Under the pieces are notes generated by a model. The model was not told where the DNA came from. It ran no database searches and was given only the letters and a program-made list of their open reading frames with translations. 64,000 bases of DNA from Bacillota bacterium (GTDB lineage Bacteria > Bacillota > Clostridia > Christensenellales > Aristaeellaceae): contig JAEZJP010000206.1 in NCBI GenBank assembly GCA_023415715.1, forward strand, positions 19,736-83,735. The letters run 5' to 3'. Shown here one piece after another: positions 31,056-39,489 of this stretch; position 1 is the first letter of the stretch; each line of letters opens with the position of its first letter. The position numbers were made by a program, and so were the translations under genes.

Positions 31056-31382
31056 ATGATAGTAGGTATGCGCGATATGGTAATTGTCAGCATGGAAACC
31101 GGCGAGAAAATAAGTATCCAAGACATCCCAACAATTTCTGCAGATGGAGCTCAGCCGGATGAAGAGTTTATATATCCAATGGAAGAATACGAAATAACGG
31201 TTGAGCTTAACGAGGTGCCATATGGGCTGATGCAGTTTGTTCGGCCTATGGAATATCCGTTGATGCAGCCTGTTCGAACGCATAGACGGACCAGGGTTCA
31301 AAAGAAGTGGATTAAGCGATATGGATTGAAGCCTATAGGAAAGTTCGAACAAAACAGGATTATGCAGCGGATGAAAGGATAA
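31056..31382 (+). CDS. Phage protein of unknown function (108 aa)
   Basis: Begins MIVGMRDMVIVSMETG and has a C-terminal basic region (HRRTRVQKKWIKRYG) that could bind nucleic acid. It lies in the same run of early genes, seven bases after the MazG-like gene. No family recognised. Confidence 0.7.
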   Translation: MIVGMRDMVIVSMETGEKISIQDIPTISADGAQPDEEFIYPMEEYEITVELNEVPYGLMQFVRPMEYPLMQPVRTHRRTRVQKKWIKRYGLKPIGKFEQNRIMQRMKG

Positions 31383-31388
31383 GACGGG

Positions 31389-31526
31389 ATGAAGCGCCAC
31401 TGCCACAGCTGTGGAGGGAAATTGAAAGCCAAAGGCCCTGGGCTGTTCGGAATCCTGCGGGTTAGGTGGTACCAATGCACGCAATGCGCAGCGCTCGAAT
31501 GGGTGATGTGCAGAAAGAACGATTAG
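31389..31526 (+). CDS. Zinc-ribbon micro-protein (45 aa)
   Basis: The short frame encodes HCHSCGGKLK near the start and YQCTQCAALE further on: two CxxC knuckles about 25 residues apart, a typical zinc ribbon. It starts six bases after the previous stop; the ribosome site is weak. Small ribbons of this type are frequent in early phage operons. Confidence 0.65.
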   Translation: MKRHCHSCGGKLKAKGPGLFGILRVRWYQCTQCAALEWVMCRKND

Positions 31527-31738
31527 CATCACGCTCATTTAATAGGAAGTTTTTTTGAAAAAGCCCCGGGGCTTTAGGTAGGTGCTTTCAGCGCCGCCTA
31601 TTAAACCCGGCTTGAATAGGGTATTAACAAACGGGCCATATCCATTCTGATCAGCTTACGGAAGATAGATGTTGTACATTCGTGGGGGGTACCGGGGGGA
31701 GCCGCAGCTTCCCCCGGTGTAGATACGGAGGAAGAAGC
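31527..31738. other. Non-coding region with three hairpins before the HUH gene
   Basis: It holds the perfect palindrome AAAGCCCCGGGGCTTT (31559-31574, flanked by a T run), a TAGG...GCCTA hairpin around 31577-31605 and ACCGGGGG/CCCCCGGT (31691-31698 / 31711-31718). It may combine the early terminator with a replication origin for the adjacent Rep-like endonuclease. Confidence 0.5.
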
Positions 31739-32605
31739 ATGCGGTACAGCGCAGAGGCATTTGAGGTTCTTTTCCAGCAGCCCATCGGTGATATGGCGGT
31801 GGAGGGTCTGCGGCACAAGCATAACGTGGACAGCATCCGCACCAAGACGATCAAAGCAGGTCCTATGCTGGAGTGCGAGATATATCCCATGCTGTGCAAC
31901 CGCGGGGAGATCGCCGCGGCCAAACTGGAGATGAAAAAGGCGGGCACCCGGGAAGCACAAAAGAAGCTGAACGCCAGGAACGCATACAAGAAAATGCGGC
32001 GCAAGCTGGAAACCAACTTCGGGCCAAATGATCTGTGGGTGACGCTCACATTCCGTACCGCGCCGGATGAGGATCAGGCGGTCAAGGCAGCGAGGAACTT
32101 TATCAAACGGATCCGGAGATGGCGGAAAAGGCACGGGCTGCCGGAACTGAAATACATCTATGTGCTGGAATACGAAACGGAAGGCCAACAGAAGAAGCGC
32201 ATCCACTTCCACATGGTCCTGTCCGGAATGGATAGGGACGTGGTGGAGGAACTATGGGATAAAGGATTTGCAAACTGCCGCCACCTTCAGCCGAACGAAA
32301 ACGGGCTGGAAGGCCTGGCGCGGTACATGCTCAAAAGTCCAAAGGGCGGCCGGCGCTGGTGCTGCTCGAAAAACCTGAAGGATCCCATCATCACGGTAGC
32401 AGACAAGAAGATCAGCAAGCGCATGGCCGGGCGCATCGCCATGGCGGCGGAGGAAGAAGCCGGGGAACTGTTCGGGCGGGCCTATCCTGGTTATGAACTG
32501 ATCGAGTGCGAGGTACGCCGCAGTGAATTTATTGCCGGCGCATACATCTATGCGCGGATGCGAAAAGTGGATACCGGCGCAGGAAAGGGAGTGAAGCACA
32601 GATGA
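31739..32605 (+). CDS. HUH (rolling-circle Rep-like, REP_ORF2-G2P type) endonuclease
   Basis: The 288-aa protein has the motifs of an HUH nicking enzyme: LWVTLTFRT (motif I, about 98-106), the metal-binding His-x-His in RIHFHMVLSG (motif II, about 154-159) and LARYMLKSPKGG (motif III, about 194), where the Tyr is the probable nucleophile and the Lys follows three residues later. The N-terminal part is basic. GGAGGAAG precedes the ATG. It probably nicks the phage DNA at an origin in the hairpin-rich region just upstream. It is the best replication candidate in the prophage; no DnaC-type helicase loader or primase was seen. Confidence 0.82.
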   Translation: MRYSAEAFEVLFQQPIGDMAVEGLRHKHNVDSIRTKTIKAGPMLECEIYPMLCNRGEIAAAKLEMKKAGTREAQKKLNARNAYKKMRRKLETNFGPNDLWVTLTFRTAPDEDQAVKAARNFIKRIRRWRKRHGLPELKYIYVLEYETEGQQKKRIHFHMVLSGMDRDVVEELWDKGFANCRHLQPNENGLEGLARYMLKSPKGGRRWCCSKNLKDPIITVADKKISKRMAGRIAMAAEEEAGELFGRAYPGYELIECEVRRSEFIAGAYIYARMRKVDTGAGKGVKHR

Positions 32606-33039
32606 GCCAGACAACGAAAGAACTGCTGATTGCATGTAGATCAGCCGCGCAGGAAATTGCGGCGATTGAAAGGCAGCTGCAAAAGGCAGGTTCAAGCGGT
32701 GGCCCAAGGGGATATGGTGGAGGAATACGCCGGGAGGTGTACCACGATAAGGGCAAGGAATGCGCAATATCACCACGCATGACAAACAATCCTGCAGCTG
32801 CTGCAACGCAGCGGGAAGATGCGTATATAGTCAAACTTGAATCACGGAAGGCAGAACTGCAAGATCTGCTGAGTGGTTTTGAAATGATTGTAGATAAACT
32901 TGCCGATGGAACAGCACGCACCATCCTTAGGTATTACTATTGCGTGGGATGGACGGATGAAGCCATTGCCGTGGAACTGGAATTATCACGGGTTGCGGTG
33001 AATGAGAAGCGGAGAAAGGCAGTAAAATATTTGTCATAA
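32602..33039 (+). CDS. Sigma-like (ArpU/RinA/Xpf-type) late transcription regulator
   Basis: The 145-aa protein ends in a sigma region-4-like helix-turn-helix: ILRYYYCVGWTDEAIAVELE, then LSRVAVNEKRRKAVKYLS. The N-terminal part is helical. It overlaps the HUH gene by four bases. In Firmicutes siphophages a protein of this type immediately precedes the HNH/terminase genes and activates the late operon. The sequence just after it lacks a host -35 but contains an inverted repeat and a TATTAT, consistent with a dedicated promoter. Confidence 0.85.
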   Translation: MSQTTKELLIACRSAAQEIAAIERQLQKAGSSGGPRGYGGGIRREVYHDKGKECAISPRMTNNPAAAATQREDAYIVKLESRKAELQDLLSGFEMIVDKLADGTARTILRYYYCVGWTDEAIAVELELSRVAVNEKRRKAVKYLS

Positions 33040-33047
33040 TATTTTCC

Positions 33048-33095
33048 GTACTTTACAAAACTTTATAGATTTTTACAAAGTACATGGTGTATTAT
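33048..33095 (+). promoter_or_regulatory. Candidate late promoter controlled by the sigma-like protein
   Basis: GTACTTT (33048-33054) and AAAGTAC (33077-33083) form an inverted repeat, with CTTTACAAAA and CTTTATAGAT repeats between. TATTAT (33090-33095) could be the -10, but no TTGACA lies at the expected distance. Confidence 0.5.
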
Positions 33096-33104
33096 GGTAC
33101 CGTG

Positions 33105-33132
33105 AAAGGTTGTCCGATGGGCAGCCTTTTTC
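33105..33132 (+). terminator. Terminator-like hairpin before the HNH gene
   Basis: AAAGGTTGTCC (33105-33115) pairs with GGGCAGCCTTT (33119-33129), followed by TTC. It lies just after the candidate late promoter, so it may attenuate early read-through or act as an antitermination target. Confidence 0.65.
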
Positions 33133-33188
33133 TTTTGCCTGCGCCTGGTCAGCCTCCTGCTGGGCGTAGGCATCAGTGATACAAGTTT

Positions 33189-33677
33189 GTGCGGGCGGAC
33201 TTGGCGGGATACGCTGAGGCCGTGGGAATCGCCGTATTTATGGAGTGGTGGGGCCGCGGCGCGGTGGAGGAGGCATGCAGAACGATTATTAAGACTTGTC
33301 CAGGATGCGGATGCGTCATGCAATATGGGCAGAGGAGATGCCAAGCATGTACTGACAAGCAAGCAGACCAGAAGGTCATACGCCGTACTAACTATGATGA
33401 GAGACGCACACCGCAAGAGGTACAGTTTCGTAACAGCATTGAATGGCGTATGAAGCGGCCATATATCCTTCAGCGTGATGGTTATCTATGCCAAGAATGC
33501 AAACGCCATGGAAGGATTACTATCGCAACAGAGGTCCATCACAAAGAACCGCTTTGGATGTCATGGGATAAGCGTTTGGATGATGATAACCTTGAAAGCG
33601 AATGCCATAGATGCCATGTGAGGATTGAACCGAAGCGAACCGAACCACCCGGGGGTGGGTCAAAAAGTTCAATGTAA
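33189..33677 (+). CDS. HNH endonuclease of the packaging module
   Basis: The frame contains two zinc CxxC pairs early (CPGCGC; CQACT) and the HNH signature in the C-terminal half (CQECKRHGRITIATEVHHKE, then DDDNLESECHRCHVRIEP). Such phage HNH nucleases sit next to TerS/TerL and are needed for specific cleavage at cos in HK97-like phages. The start is uncertain: GTG at 33189 has no clear ribosome site, and ATG at 33240 is an alternative. The N-terminal 30 residues should be treated as provisional. Confidence 0.85.
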   Translation: MRADLAGYAEAVGIAVFMEWWGRGAVEEACRTIIKTCPGCGCVMQYGQRRCQACTDKQADQKVIRRTNYDERRTPQEVQFRNSIEWRMKRPYILQRDGYLCQECKRHGRITIATEVHHKEPLWMSWDKRLDDDNLESECHRCHVRIEPKRTEPPGGGSKSSM

Positions 33678-33740
33678 GGGATTCCGAACCACACAGGGTC
33701 CTAGAATCAGAGAGAAAAGTCCGTTTTTGAAATCGCATAA
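33640..33740. other. Candidate cos/packaging region
   Basis: Between the HNH stop and TerS lies a short conserved-looking stretch starting with CCACCCGGGGGTGGGTC (a palindromic GC core near 33647-33663), followed by CCGAACCACACAGGGTCC. The position next to HNH and TerS is where cos ends of this phage type are found. The remaining 33741-33885 shows no gene. Confidence 0.4.
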
Positions 33741-33885
33741 AATTATATAAAATTTGAATTTTGGAATTTTATGGGGCATCATGCGCGTGCGCGGTGATGA
33801 AAAGACAAAATCACGGGCCGCGCTCATTCAATCACGGATAGAGCTTTTTATATGCGTCAAAAAGTTGCAAAAGGGGGTGATTTTG

Positions 33886-34446
33886 ATGCCGGGGAGAAAA
33901 AGAGAGCCTGTTTCGGTCATTCAATTCAAGGGAAAGAGCCACCATCTGACCAAAGAGGTCATTGAGGAACGCACGAACGGGGAAGTCAAGGCGTCGGCTG
34001 ATAATGTGAAGCCCCCGAAATACCTGACCAGGACGCAGAAAACGGAGTTCACGGAGATCGCCGACCAGCTGGTGAAGCTCGGGATCCTGAGCAACCTGGA
34101 CTGCGACATCCTGGCCATGTTCATTGTGGCCAGGGCGGAGTGGGTGCGGGCAGGAAAGGACTACGAAAAGGTCAGGCGGTGGGCACGGTCCAATCAAAAA
34201 ACGGAAGTCAGCAAATCAAAGGCGGAGGATAGCAAGGACCAGGTGGCCAGGGAACTGGGGATGGTGTTCAAGCCCTTCGGTCTGGATGAAATGACGAAGG
34301 CCACCAACCTTCGGGACAAGGCTTTCAAGCAGGCCATGCGCACTGCCGGGGAGCTGGGGCTTACGGTATCCTCCCGCTGCCGGCTGGTGATACCGCCGCA
34401 GGAGGAAAAGCCTAAAAACAAATTCTCAAGGTTTGATGCCGGATGA
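33886..34446 (+). CDS. terS: Terminase small subunit (P27 family)
   Basis: The 186-aa protein contains PPKYLTRTQKTEFTEIADQL, then LDCDILAMFIVARAEW, and ends LTVSSRCRLVIPPQEEKPKN, the layout of P27-type small terminases. It recognises the packaging site and recruits the large subunit. ATG at 33886 follows AAGGGGGTGA; the frame is open further upstream but without a site. It overlaps TerL by four bases. Confidence 0.9.
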   Translation: MPGRKREPVSVIQFKGKSHHLTKEVIEERTNGEVKASADNVKPPKYLTRTQKTEFTEIADQLVKLGILSNLDCDILAMFIVARAEWVRAGKDYEKVRRWARSNQKTEVSKSKAEDSKDQVARELGMVFKPFGLDEMTKATNLRDKAFKQAMRTAGELGLTVSSRCRLVIPPQEEKPKNKFSRFDAG

Positions 34447-36170
34447 GCCGGACAGCTGACAGGGCGACAAAGTATGCGGAGAAGGTGGCGGAGGGCAGGA
34501 TTGATGCCTGTAAGTCGCATATACAAGCCTGCGTGCGCCACCTGAACGACCTTTCGAGGCAGGGGAAGCCGGATTTTCCGTATTTGTGGAAGCCTGACAA
34601 GTCGCAGCGGATCATCGAATTTGCCGAAACGCTGACCATTGCTGAAGGCGTGAAGCCGGAGCCTTTGAAGCTGTACGGCTGCCAGGACTTCGACCTGGGC
34701 GTGCCCATGGGATGGGTGCTAAAAAAAACAGGCAACAGAAGATTTAGGCGCAAATACAAATCTGTTGCCAGGCAAAACGGAAAGAGCATGGAGAACGGCA
34801 TTACAGGTACATATATTGCAAGGTTCTCCGGGTACAACTACGGCAAGCTGTTCACGGCCGCGAATAAAAAGCGCCAGGCCCGCATTGCGTGGGAGGAAAT
34901 GCAGAAATTCATCTGCATCGATCCGGATCTTTCAGAACTTTTCAAGGTGCAGGATTGGAAGTCGGTCATCACGGCGCTGGCCACAAAATGCACCATTGAA
35001 GCTCTTTCCAAAGAGGCGGGGCTTGATGACGGATTCCGGGCCATATTCGCCAGCGTGGACGAACTGCACCAGGCAAGGGACGGCAGCGTATACAACGCTA
35101 TCTACCGCGGCACACGCGCCTTGGCGGAAACATTGGTAAGCGCCATCACCACCCGCGGGAAAATACTGAACGGATTCTGCCGGGAACTGGATGATTATTG
35201 TTTGAAGATCCTCAGCGGGAATGCAACCGCGGAGGATTTTTTTGCGGATATCTACACCCTGGATAAAGAGGATGATCCATTCAACCCGAAAGTATGGATC
35301 AAGCCAAACCCCATCCTGATGCTGCGCCCGGGCGGAATGGAGATACAGGCCAGGGACGCGCAAACCGCCAAGGACATGGGCGGGGACATGCTGGCCGACT
35401 TCCTCACAAAGTGCTGCAACATGTGGGCGTTCGACCCAACCAAGCAGTACATCGATCCGGACGCATGGAAGGCTTGCGAAACGGAACTGACGCTGGCCGA
35501 TATGAAGGGCCGGAAGTGCTGGGCCGGAATCGACCTTTCAAGCGGAGGCGACCTGACAAGCATCGTGCTGATCTTCCCGCTGGATGACGGAAGATTGTAC
35601 GTTTGGTCACATTCCTATATGCCGATGGGGCGCTTCCAGGAACACATTATTAAAGACCTGGCGCCTTATCAGGTATGGAAGGATAAAGGGCTGCTGACCG
35701 TCACAGGCGGAGTGGCGGAGTACAAAAACGACTACAAGTTCATTATCAAGGAGTTGGGGCAGGCGGTAACCGAAAACAGCCTATTGCTTCAGGGAATTGC
35801 CTATGACCCGCACAACGCGGACGGCTTTTTGTCTGACCTGGAGCCCTTCGGCGTGCCGATGATGATGATCAAGCAGTCGGCGCGGGAATTGGACGCTGCC
35901 ACGCAGCACTATCAGCTGGAGGTAAAAAGCAAGCGCGTGGCCTATGACCGCAGGAACGAACTGTTGTCATGGTCCATGACGAACGCGAAAACCATCAGCA
36001 ACAGTTTCGGAGAAATGAAAGTAGACAAAGAAGGCTTGCGCAGCCGGATCGATCCGGTGGACGCTGTGATCGATGCCGTGACAATGATGCAAAAGCTGTC
36101 TGGTGAAGCGCCGCCAGTAGACAGGGACAAGGCGCTGACGGATTACATGAAGGCCATGGGATGGCTATAA
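34443..36170 (+). CDS. terL: Terminase large subunit
   Basis: The 575-aa ATPase-nuclease has a Walker A variant ARQNGKS (about residue 110), Walker B IFASVDE (about 201-207) and the RNase H-like nuclease opening WAGIDLSSGGDLTS (about 360), with a late acidic block DPVDAVIDAVTMM. It pumps DNA into the prohead and cuts the concatemer. It is translationally coupled to TerS. Confidence 0.96.
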   Translation: MSRTADRATKYAEKVAEGRIDACKSHIQACVRHLNDLSRQGKPDFPYLWKPDKSQRIIEFAETLTIAEGVKPEPLKLYGCQDFDLGVPMGWVLKKTGNRRFRRKYKSVARQNGKSMENGITGTYIARFSGYNYGKLFTAANKKRQARIAWEEMQKFICIDPDLSELFKVQDWKSVITALATKCTIEALSKEAGLDDGFRAIFASVDELHQARDGSVYNAIYRGTRALAETLVSAITTRGKILNGFCRELDDYCLKILSGNATAEDFFADIYTLDKEDDPFNPKVWIKPNPILMLRPGGMEIQARDAQTAKDMGGDMLADFLTKCCNMWAFDPTKQYIDPDAWKACETELTLADMKGRKCWAGIDLSSGGDLTSIVLIFPLDDGRLYVWSHSYMPMGRFQEHIIKDLAPYQVWKDKGLLTVTGGVAEYKNDYKFIIKELGQAVTENSLLLQGIAYDPHNADGFLSDLEPFGVPMMMIKQSARELDAATQHYQLEVKSKRVAYDRRNELLSWSMTNAKTISNSFGEMKVDKEGLRSRIDPVDAVIDAVTMMQKLSGEAPPVDRDKALTDYMKAMGWL

Positions 36171-36185
36171 AAAGGCGGTGATCAA

Positions 36186-37466
36186 TTGTTTGAAAATGCA
36201 CGAAGGCGGTTTGCCAATTGGCTGAACCAAACCGAAAAGCTGACGCTGGAGCAGCTGGTGAACCTGCTGAATTTAAGCGGCGTGTCCCGGAAGGAAATGT
36301 GCGAAGCAACATACTTCGCCTGCATCCGGATCCTTTCGGAATCCGTGGGCAAGCTGCCGCTGAAAATCATGCAGAACCTGCCGGACGGAGGCGTAAAGCC
36401 GGCCATAAACCACCCGCTGTACAATGTGCTGCGTTACCGCCCGAACCCATACCAAAGCGCAACGGCCTTCTGGAACAGCATGGAGCAGGCCAAGCACCAC
36501 GACGGGAACGCGATCGCGCTGATCTGCGGGGCGGGAAGATTAACGAGGCTGTGGCAGCTGCCATGGGCAAACATCGAAGTATGGTGCGATGACAAGAAGA
36601 TCTTCGGCGAGGAAAACAGCATATGGTACCTCTTCCGGAGCCCGAAAAACGGACAGCTTTACAAGTTCAATAACGATGAAATCATACATTTGCGGTCCAC
36701 CATCACCAGGGACGGGATCATAGGCGTTCCGGTGCGTGACTGCCTGAGCGTGCTGATACGCGGAGCCGCGAAGTCTGACGCGCTCATTGAAAAAATGTAT
36801 GATACGGGTTTCACCGCGAGAGCGGTTCTGCAGTACACCGGAAGCCTAGATGATGCCAAGGAAAAAACGCTTGTCGGAAAGATACAGGAGTACGCCGAGG
36901 GGAAGGTAGATGTTGCCAAGTCGCTGATCCCTATCCCTTACGGAATGTCTGTAACACCGCTAAACATCAAGCTGACTGACGCCCAGTATGTGGAGGTGCG
37001 CAAGTACACAGCCCTTCAAATAGCCGCGGCGTTTGGCATCAAGCCGCACCAGATCAACGACATGGAAAAGACCAGCTATGCCAGCGTGGAAGCGCAGCAG
37101 CTGGCCTTTTATGTGGACAAGCTTCTTGTGGAACTGAAGGGAAACGAAGAAGAAGTGCAATACAAGGTTCTTTCCTCGCAAGATCAGGAAGCAGGCTACG
37201 TGGTAGGTTATAACACCAACGCCATTTTGCGGGCGGACGCCAAAACGAAGATGGACAGGCTTGTAAGCGCCGTAACCAACGGCATCTATACCCCGAATGA
37301 AGCCAGAGCGCTGGAGGACAAGGGCAGCAAACCGGGAGGGGACAGGCTGTACATCAACGGGGGAGCTGTTCCGCTGGAACTGGCGGGGCAGCAGTCTCAG
37401 CAAAAAACACCGGCCGCAAAGAGCCAGAAAGGTAGGGTAAAACACACCAATGAAAAACTGGTATGA
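36186..37466 (+). CDS. Portal protein (HK97 family)
   Basis: The 426-aa protein shows HK97-type portal blocks: ACIRILSESVGKLPLKIMQN, then NPYQSATAFWNSMEQAKHHDGN, then SDALIEKMYDTGFTAR and LQIAAAFGIKPHQINDM. It forms the dodecameric DNA channel at the capsid vertex. The chosen start is TTG at 36186, five bases after an AGGCGGTG site. It overlaps the protease gene by 17 bases. Confidence 0.95.
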   Translation: MFENARRRFANWLNQTEKLTLEQLVNLLNLSGVSRKEMCEATYFACIRILSESVGKLPLKIMQNLPDGGVKPAINHPLYNVLRYRPNPYQSATAFWNSMEQAKHHDGNAIALICGAGRLTRLWQLPWANIEVWCDDKKIFGEENSIWYLFRSPKNGQLYKFNNDEIIHLRSTITRDGIIGVPVRDCLSVLIRGAAKSDALIEKMYDTGFTARAVLQYTGSLDDAKEKTLVGKIQEYAEGKVDVAKSLIPIPYGMSVTPLNIKLTDAQYVEVRKYTALQIAAAFGIKPHQINDMEKTSYASVEAQQLAFYVDKLLVELKGNEEEVQYKVLSSQDQEAGYVVGYNTNAILRADAKTKMDRLVSAVTNGIYTPNEARALEDKGSKPGGDRLYINGGAVPLELAGQQSQQKTPAAKSQKGRVKHTNEKLV

Positions 37467-38208
37467 GATCAAAAATCAGGCCGACAAGGTGCTGATTTAT
37501 TTTTATGGCGACATTTGCATGGATGAATGGGGCAAATGGACCAATGATGACAAGTGCCCTTCGGACATCATAACGGCGCTGCAGGACGCGGCCGGGAAGC
37601 CACTGGAAATGCATATCAATTCGGGCGGGGGCAGCGTGTTCGGAGGCCTGGCCATTTATCACACCATCAAGGCATACAGCGGCCAGAAGAAGGCCCACAT
37701 TGACGGAATCGGCGCCAGCATCGCCAGCGTGATCCCCTGGGCGGCAGATGAGCTGATCATGCCGGCCAACGCCATGTTCATGGCGCACAAGCCCTGGACG
37801 TTTGCCATGGGCGATGAGGATGACATGGAGGCCGCAAAGCAATCCCTGCAGACCTGCTACAAAGCCATTCTGGCCATCTACGGGGAACACTTGGCGGAAG
37901 GCCAAAGCATTGAGGACCTGGACACGCAGATCAAGACAAAAAAGGAAATCTGGCTGACAGGCACGGAAGCGGCGAAGATGTTCAAGATCACGCTGCAAGA
38001 GCCTTCGCAAATGGCGGCCTGCATCGGTACCGCGCTGGACCACTGGAAGAATACCCCGCAGGGAATACCCCGGGCAAGGGCGGAACCCAAGCAGCCTGGG
38101 CAGCCGGCACAACCCGAACAACCCATCACACCCCAAACCGACGCGCTTGACCTTGAACTGGCCGGCGCGTTTTGTTTTGCCCAAAATGAAAGGAGCCAGG
38201 AAAAATGA
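37450..38208 (+). CDS. Prohead protease (ClpP-like)
   Basis: The 252-aa serine protease has the ClpP-type blocks INSGGGSVFGGLAIYHTI, GIGASIASV (Ser nucleophile, about residue 90) and MAHKPW (His, about 114). It matures the capsid by removing the scaffold part of the major capsid protein. The C-terminal part is Pro/Gln-rich (EPKQPGQPAQPEQP). Its stop overlaps the capsid start by four bases. Confidence 0.94.
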   Translation: MKNWYEIKNQADKVLIYFYGDICMDEWGKWTNDDKCPSDIITALQDAAGKPLEMHINSGGGSVFGGLAIYHTIKAYSGQKKAHIDGIGASIASVIPWAADELIMPANAMFMAHKPWTFAMGDEDDMEAAKQSLQTCYKAILAIYGEHLAEGQSIEDLDTQIKTKKEIWLTGTEAAKMFKITLQEPSQMAACIGTALDHWKNTPQGIPRARAEPKQPGQPAQPEQPITPQTDALDLELAGAFCFAQNERSQEK

Positions 38209-39419
38209 ACAAGGCAATGAAAGACCTCCTGAACAAGATGGCCGCCAAGGTGGAGGCCGGAAAGGCTGAAACCGACGCCGCCAAGAAGAAGGCCATCGTG
38301 GATGAGATCAACGCGCTCAAGCAGGACTATGAAACCGAGAAGGCCCTGTACGAAGCGGAGGCTTCCCTGGTGGGAAACACCGGAAACCTCAAGACGAATG
38401 AAGAGCCCAAGGGCCTTTCCGACATGCTCAAGAGCAATGAGTATGCCAAGGCGTTTGCCTATGCAGTGCGCAACGGCATTACGCCTGCAAAGGGCGGATC
38501 TGATGAAAAATGCAAACCCCTGTATGATGCACTGACCATCGCGGGCGGAAGCCCGGCCGGGCAAGACGGCGGCTTCCTGGTACCCGAGGATGTGGACCAT
38601 AACATCCGGGAACTGATGCGGCAGATGAACCCCCTGTCCGCCCTTTTCACGGTGGAGCCTGTCAGCACCAATTCCGGCTGGCGCGTGAATGACACTGCCC
38701 CCACCACCGGATTTACGGCCCTTGCAACTGAAGTACCGGCTGCGGAAATTGCGAAGGATGACCAGCCGGTATTCGGAAAGGTGACCTATGCACTGACCAC
38801 CTATGGCCTGATCCTGCCCGTATCCAATGAACTGGCATCCGATGAGGCCGCCAACCTGTTCGCCTATCTTTCCCGCTGGTTTGCCAAGAAGCAGGTCATC
38901 ACGGAAAACACCATTTTGAAGGCAAAGCTGGAATTGCTTGCCGCTTCCAACATACTGACCACGCAGGATCCCATCGGGGCGGTCAAGAGCGTGCTGAACA
39001 AGAGCCTTGACCCGGCCATCAGCGTCAACGCAGTCGTATTGACTAACCAGAGCGGATTCGATTACCTGGATCAGCAGACCGATGGTATGGGCCGGCCCAT
39101 TCTGCAGCCCGACCCGGTAACCGGAACGCCGATGATTTTCAAAAACCGCCGCGTTGTCATGATGTCGGACGCCATGTTCCCCAACCGCGTCGTGACCGCA
39201 GTGGGAGCCACCAAAGGCACCTACTACCCCATCTACCTGGGAGACTACAGACAGTACGCCACGCTGTTCCAGCGCCAGCGGCTTGAAGTTCGCTCCACCG
39301 ACATCGGCGGCAAGGCGTGGGAAACCAACAGCGTCGAGGTGCGCGGTATCACCCGTTTGGGCGCTTCCGTGTTCGATTCCGCAGCCGCCGTCCGCCGCGA
39401 AATCTTCATTCCCGGCTAA
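38205..39419 (+). CDS. Major capsid protein (HK97 fold)
   Basis: The 404-aa precursor has an N-terminal coiled-coil delta domain (about residues 1-60, Lys/Glu/Ala-rich), which acts as an internal scaffold removed by the protease. The mature part opens with PAGQDGGFLVPEDVDHNIRE. ATYEVPAAEI-like and LPVSNELASDEAANLFAYL blocks follow, then the conserved GDYRQYATLFQRQRLEVRST. A strong terminator follows the gene, giving high dosage control of the late operon. Confidence 0.96.
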   Translation: MNKAMKDLLNKMAAKVEAGKAETDAAKKKAIVDEINALKQDYETEKALYEAEASLVGNTGNLKTNEEPKGLSDMLKSNEYAKAFAYAVRNGITPAKGGSDEKCKPLYDALTIAGGSPAGQDGGFLVPEDVDHNIRELMRQMNPLSALFTVEPVSTNSGWRVNDTAPTTGFTALATEVPAAEIAKDDQPVFGKVTYALTTYGLILPVSNELASDEAANLFAYLSRWFAKKQVITENTILKAKLELLAASNILTTQDPIGAVKSVLNKSLDPAISVNAVVLTNQSGFDYLDQQTDGMGRPILQPDPVTGTPMIFKNRRVVMMSDAMFPNRVVTAVGATKGTYYPIYLGDYRQYATLFQRQRLEVRSTDIGGKAWETNSVEVRGITRLGASVFDSAAAVRREIFIPG

Positions 39420-39440
39420 TATGAAGCATGTGTACCAATA

Positions 39441-39469
39441 ACCGGGGCGCGATACAGCGCCCCGGTTTT
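39441..39469 (+). terminator. Terminator after the capsid gene
   Basis: ACCGGGGCGC (39441-39450) pairs with GCGCCCCGGT (39457-39466), followed by TTTTC. Partial termination here would make capsid protein more abundant than tail proteins. Confidence 0.85.
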
Positions 39470-39489
39470 CATGAAAGCGAGGTAATCAC

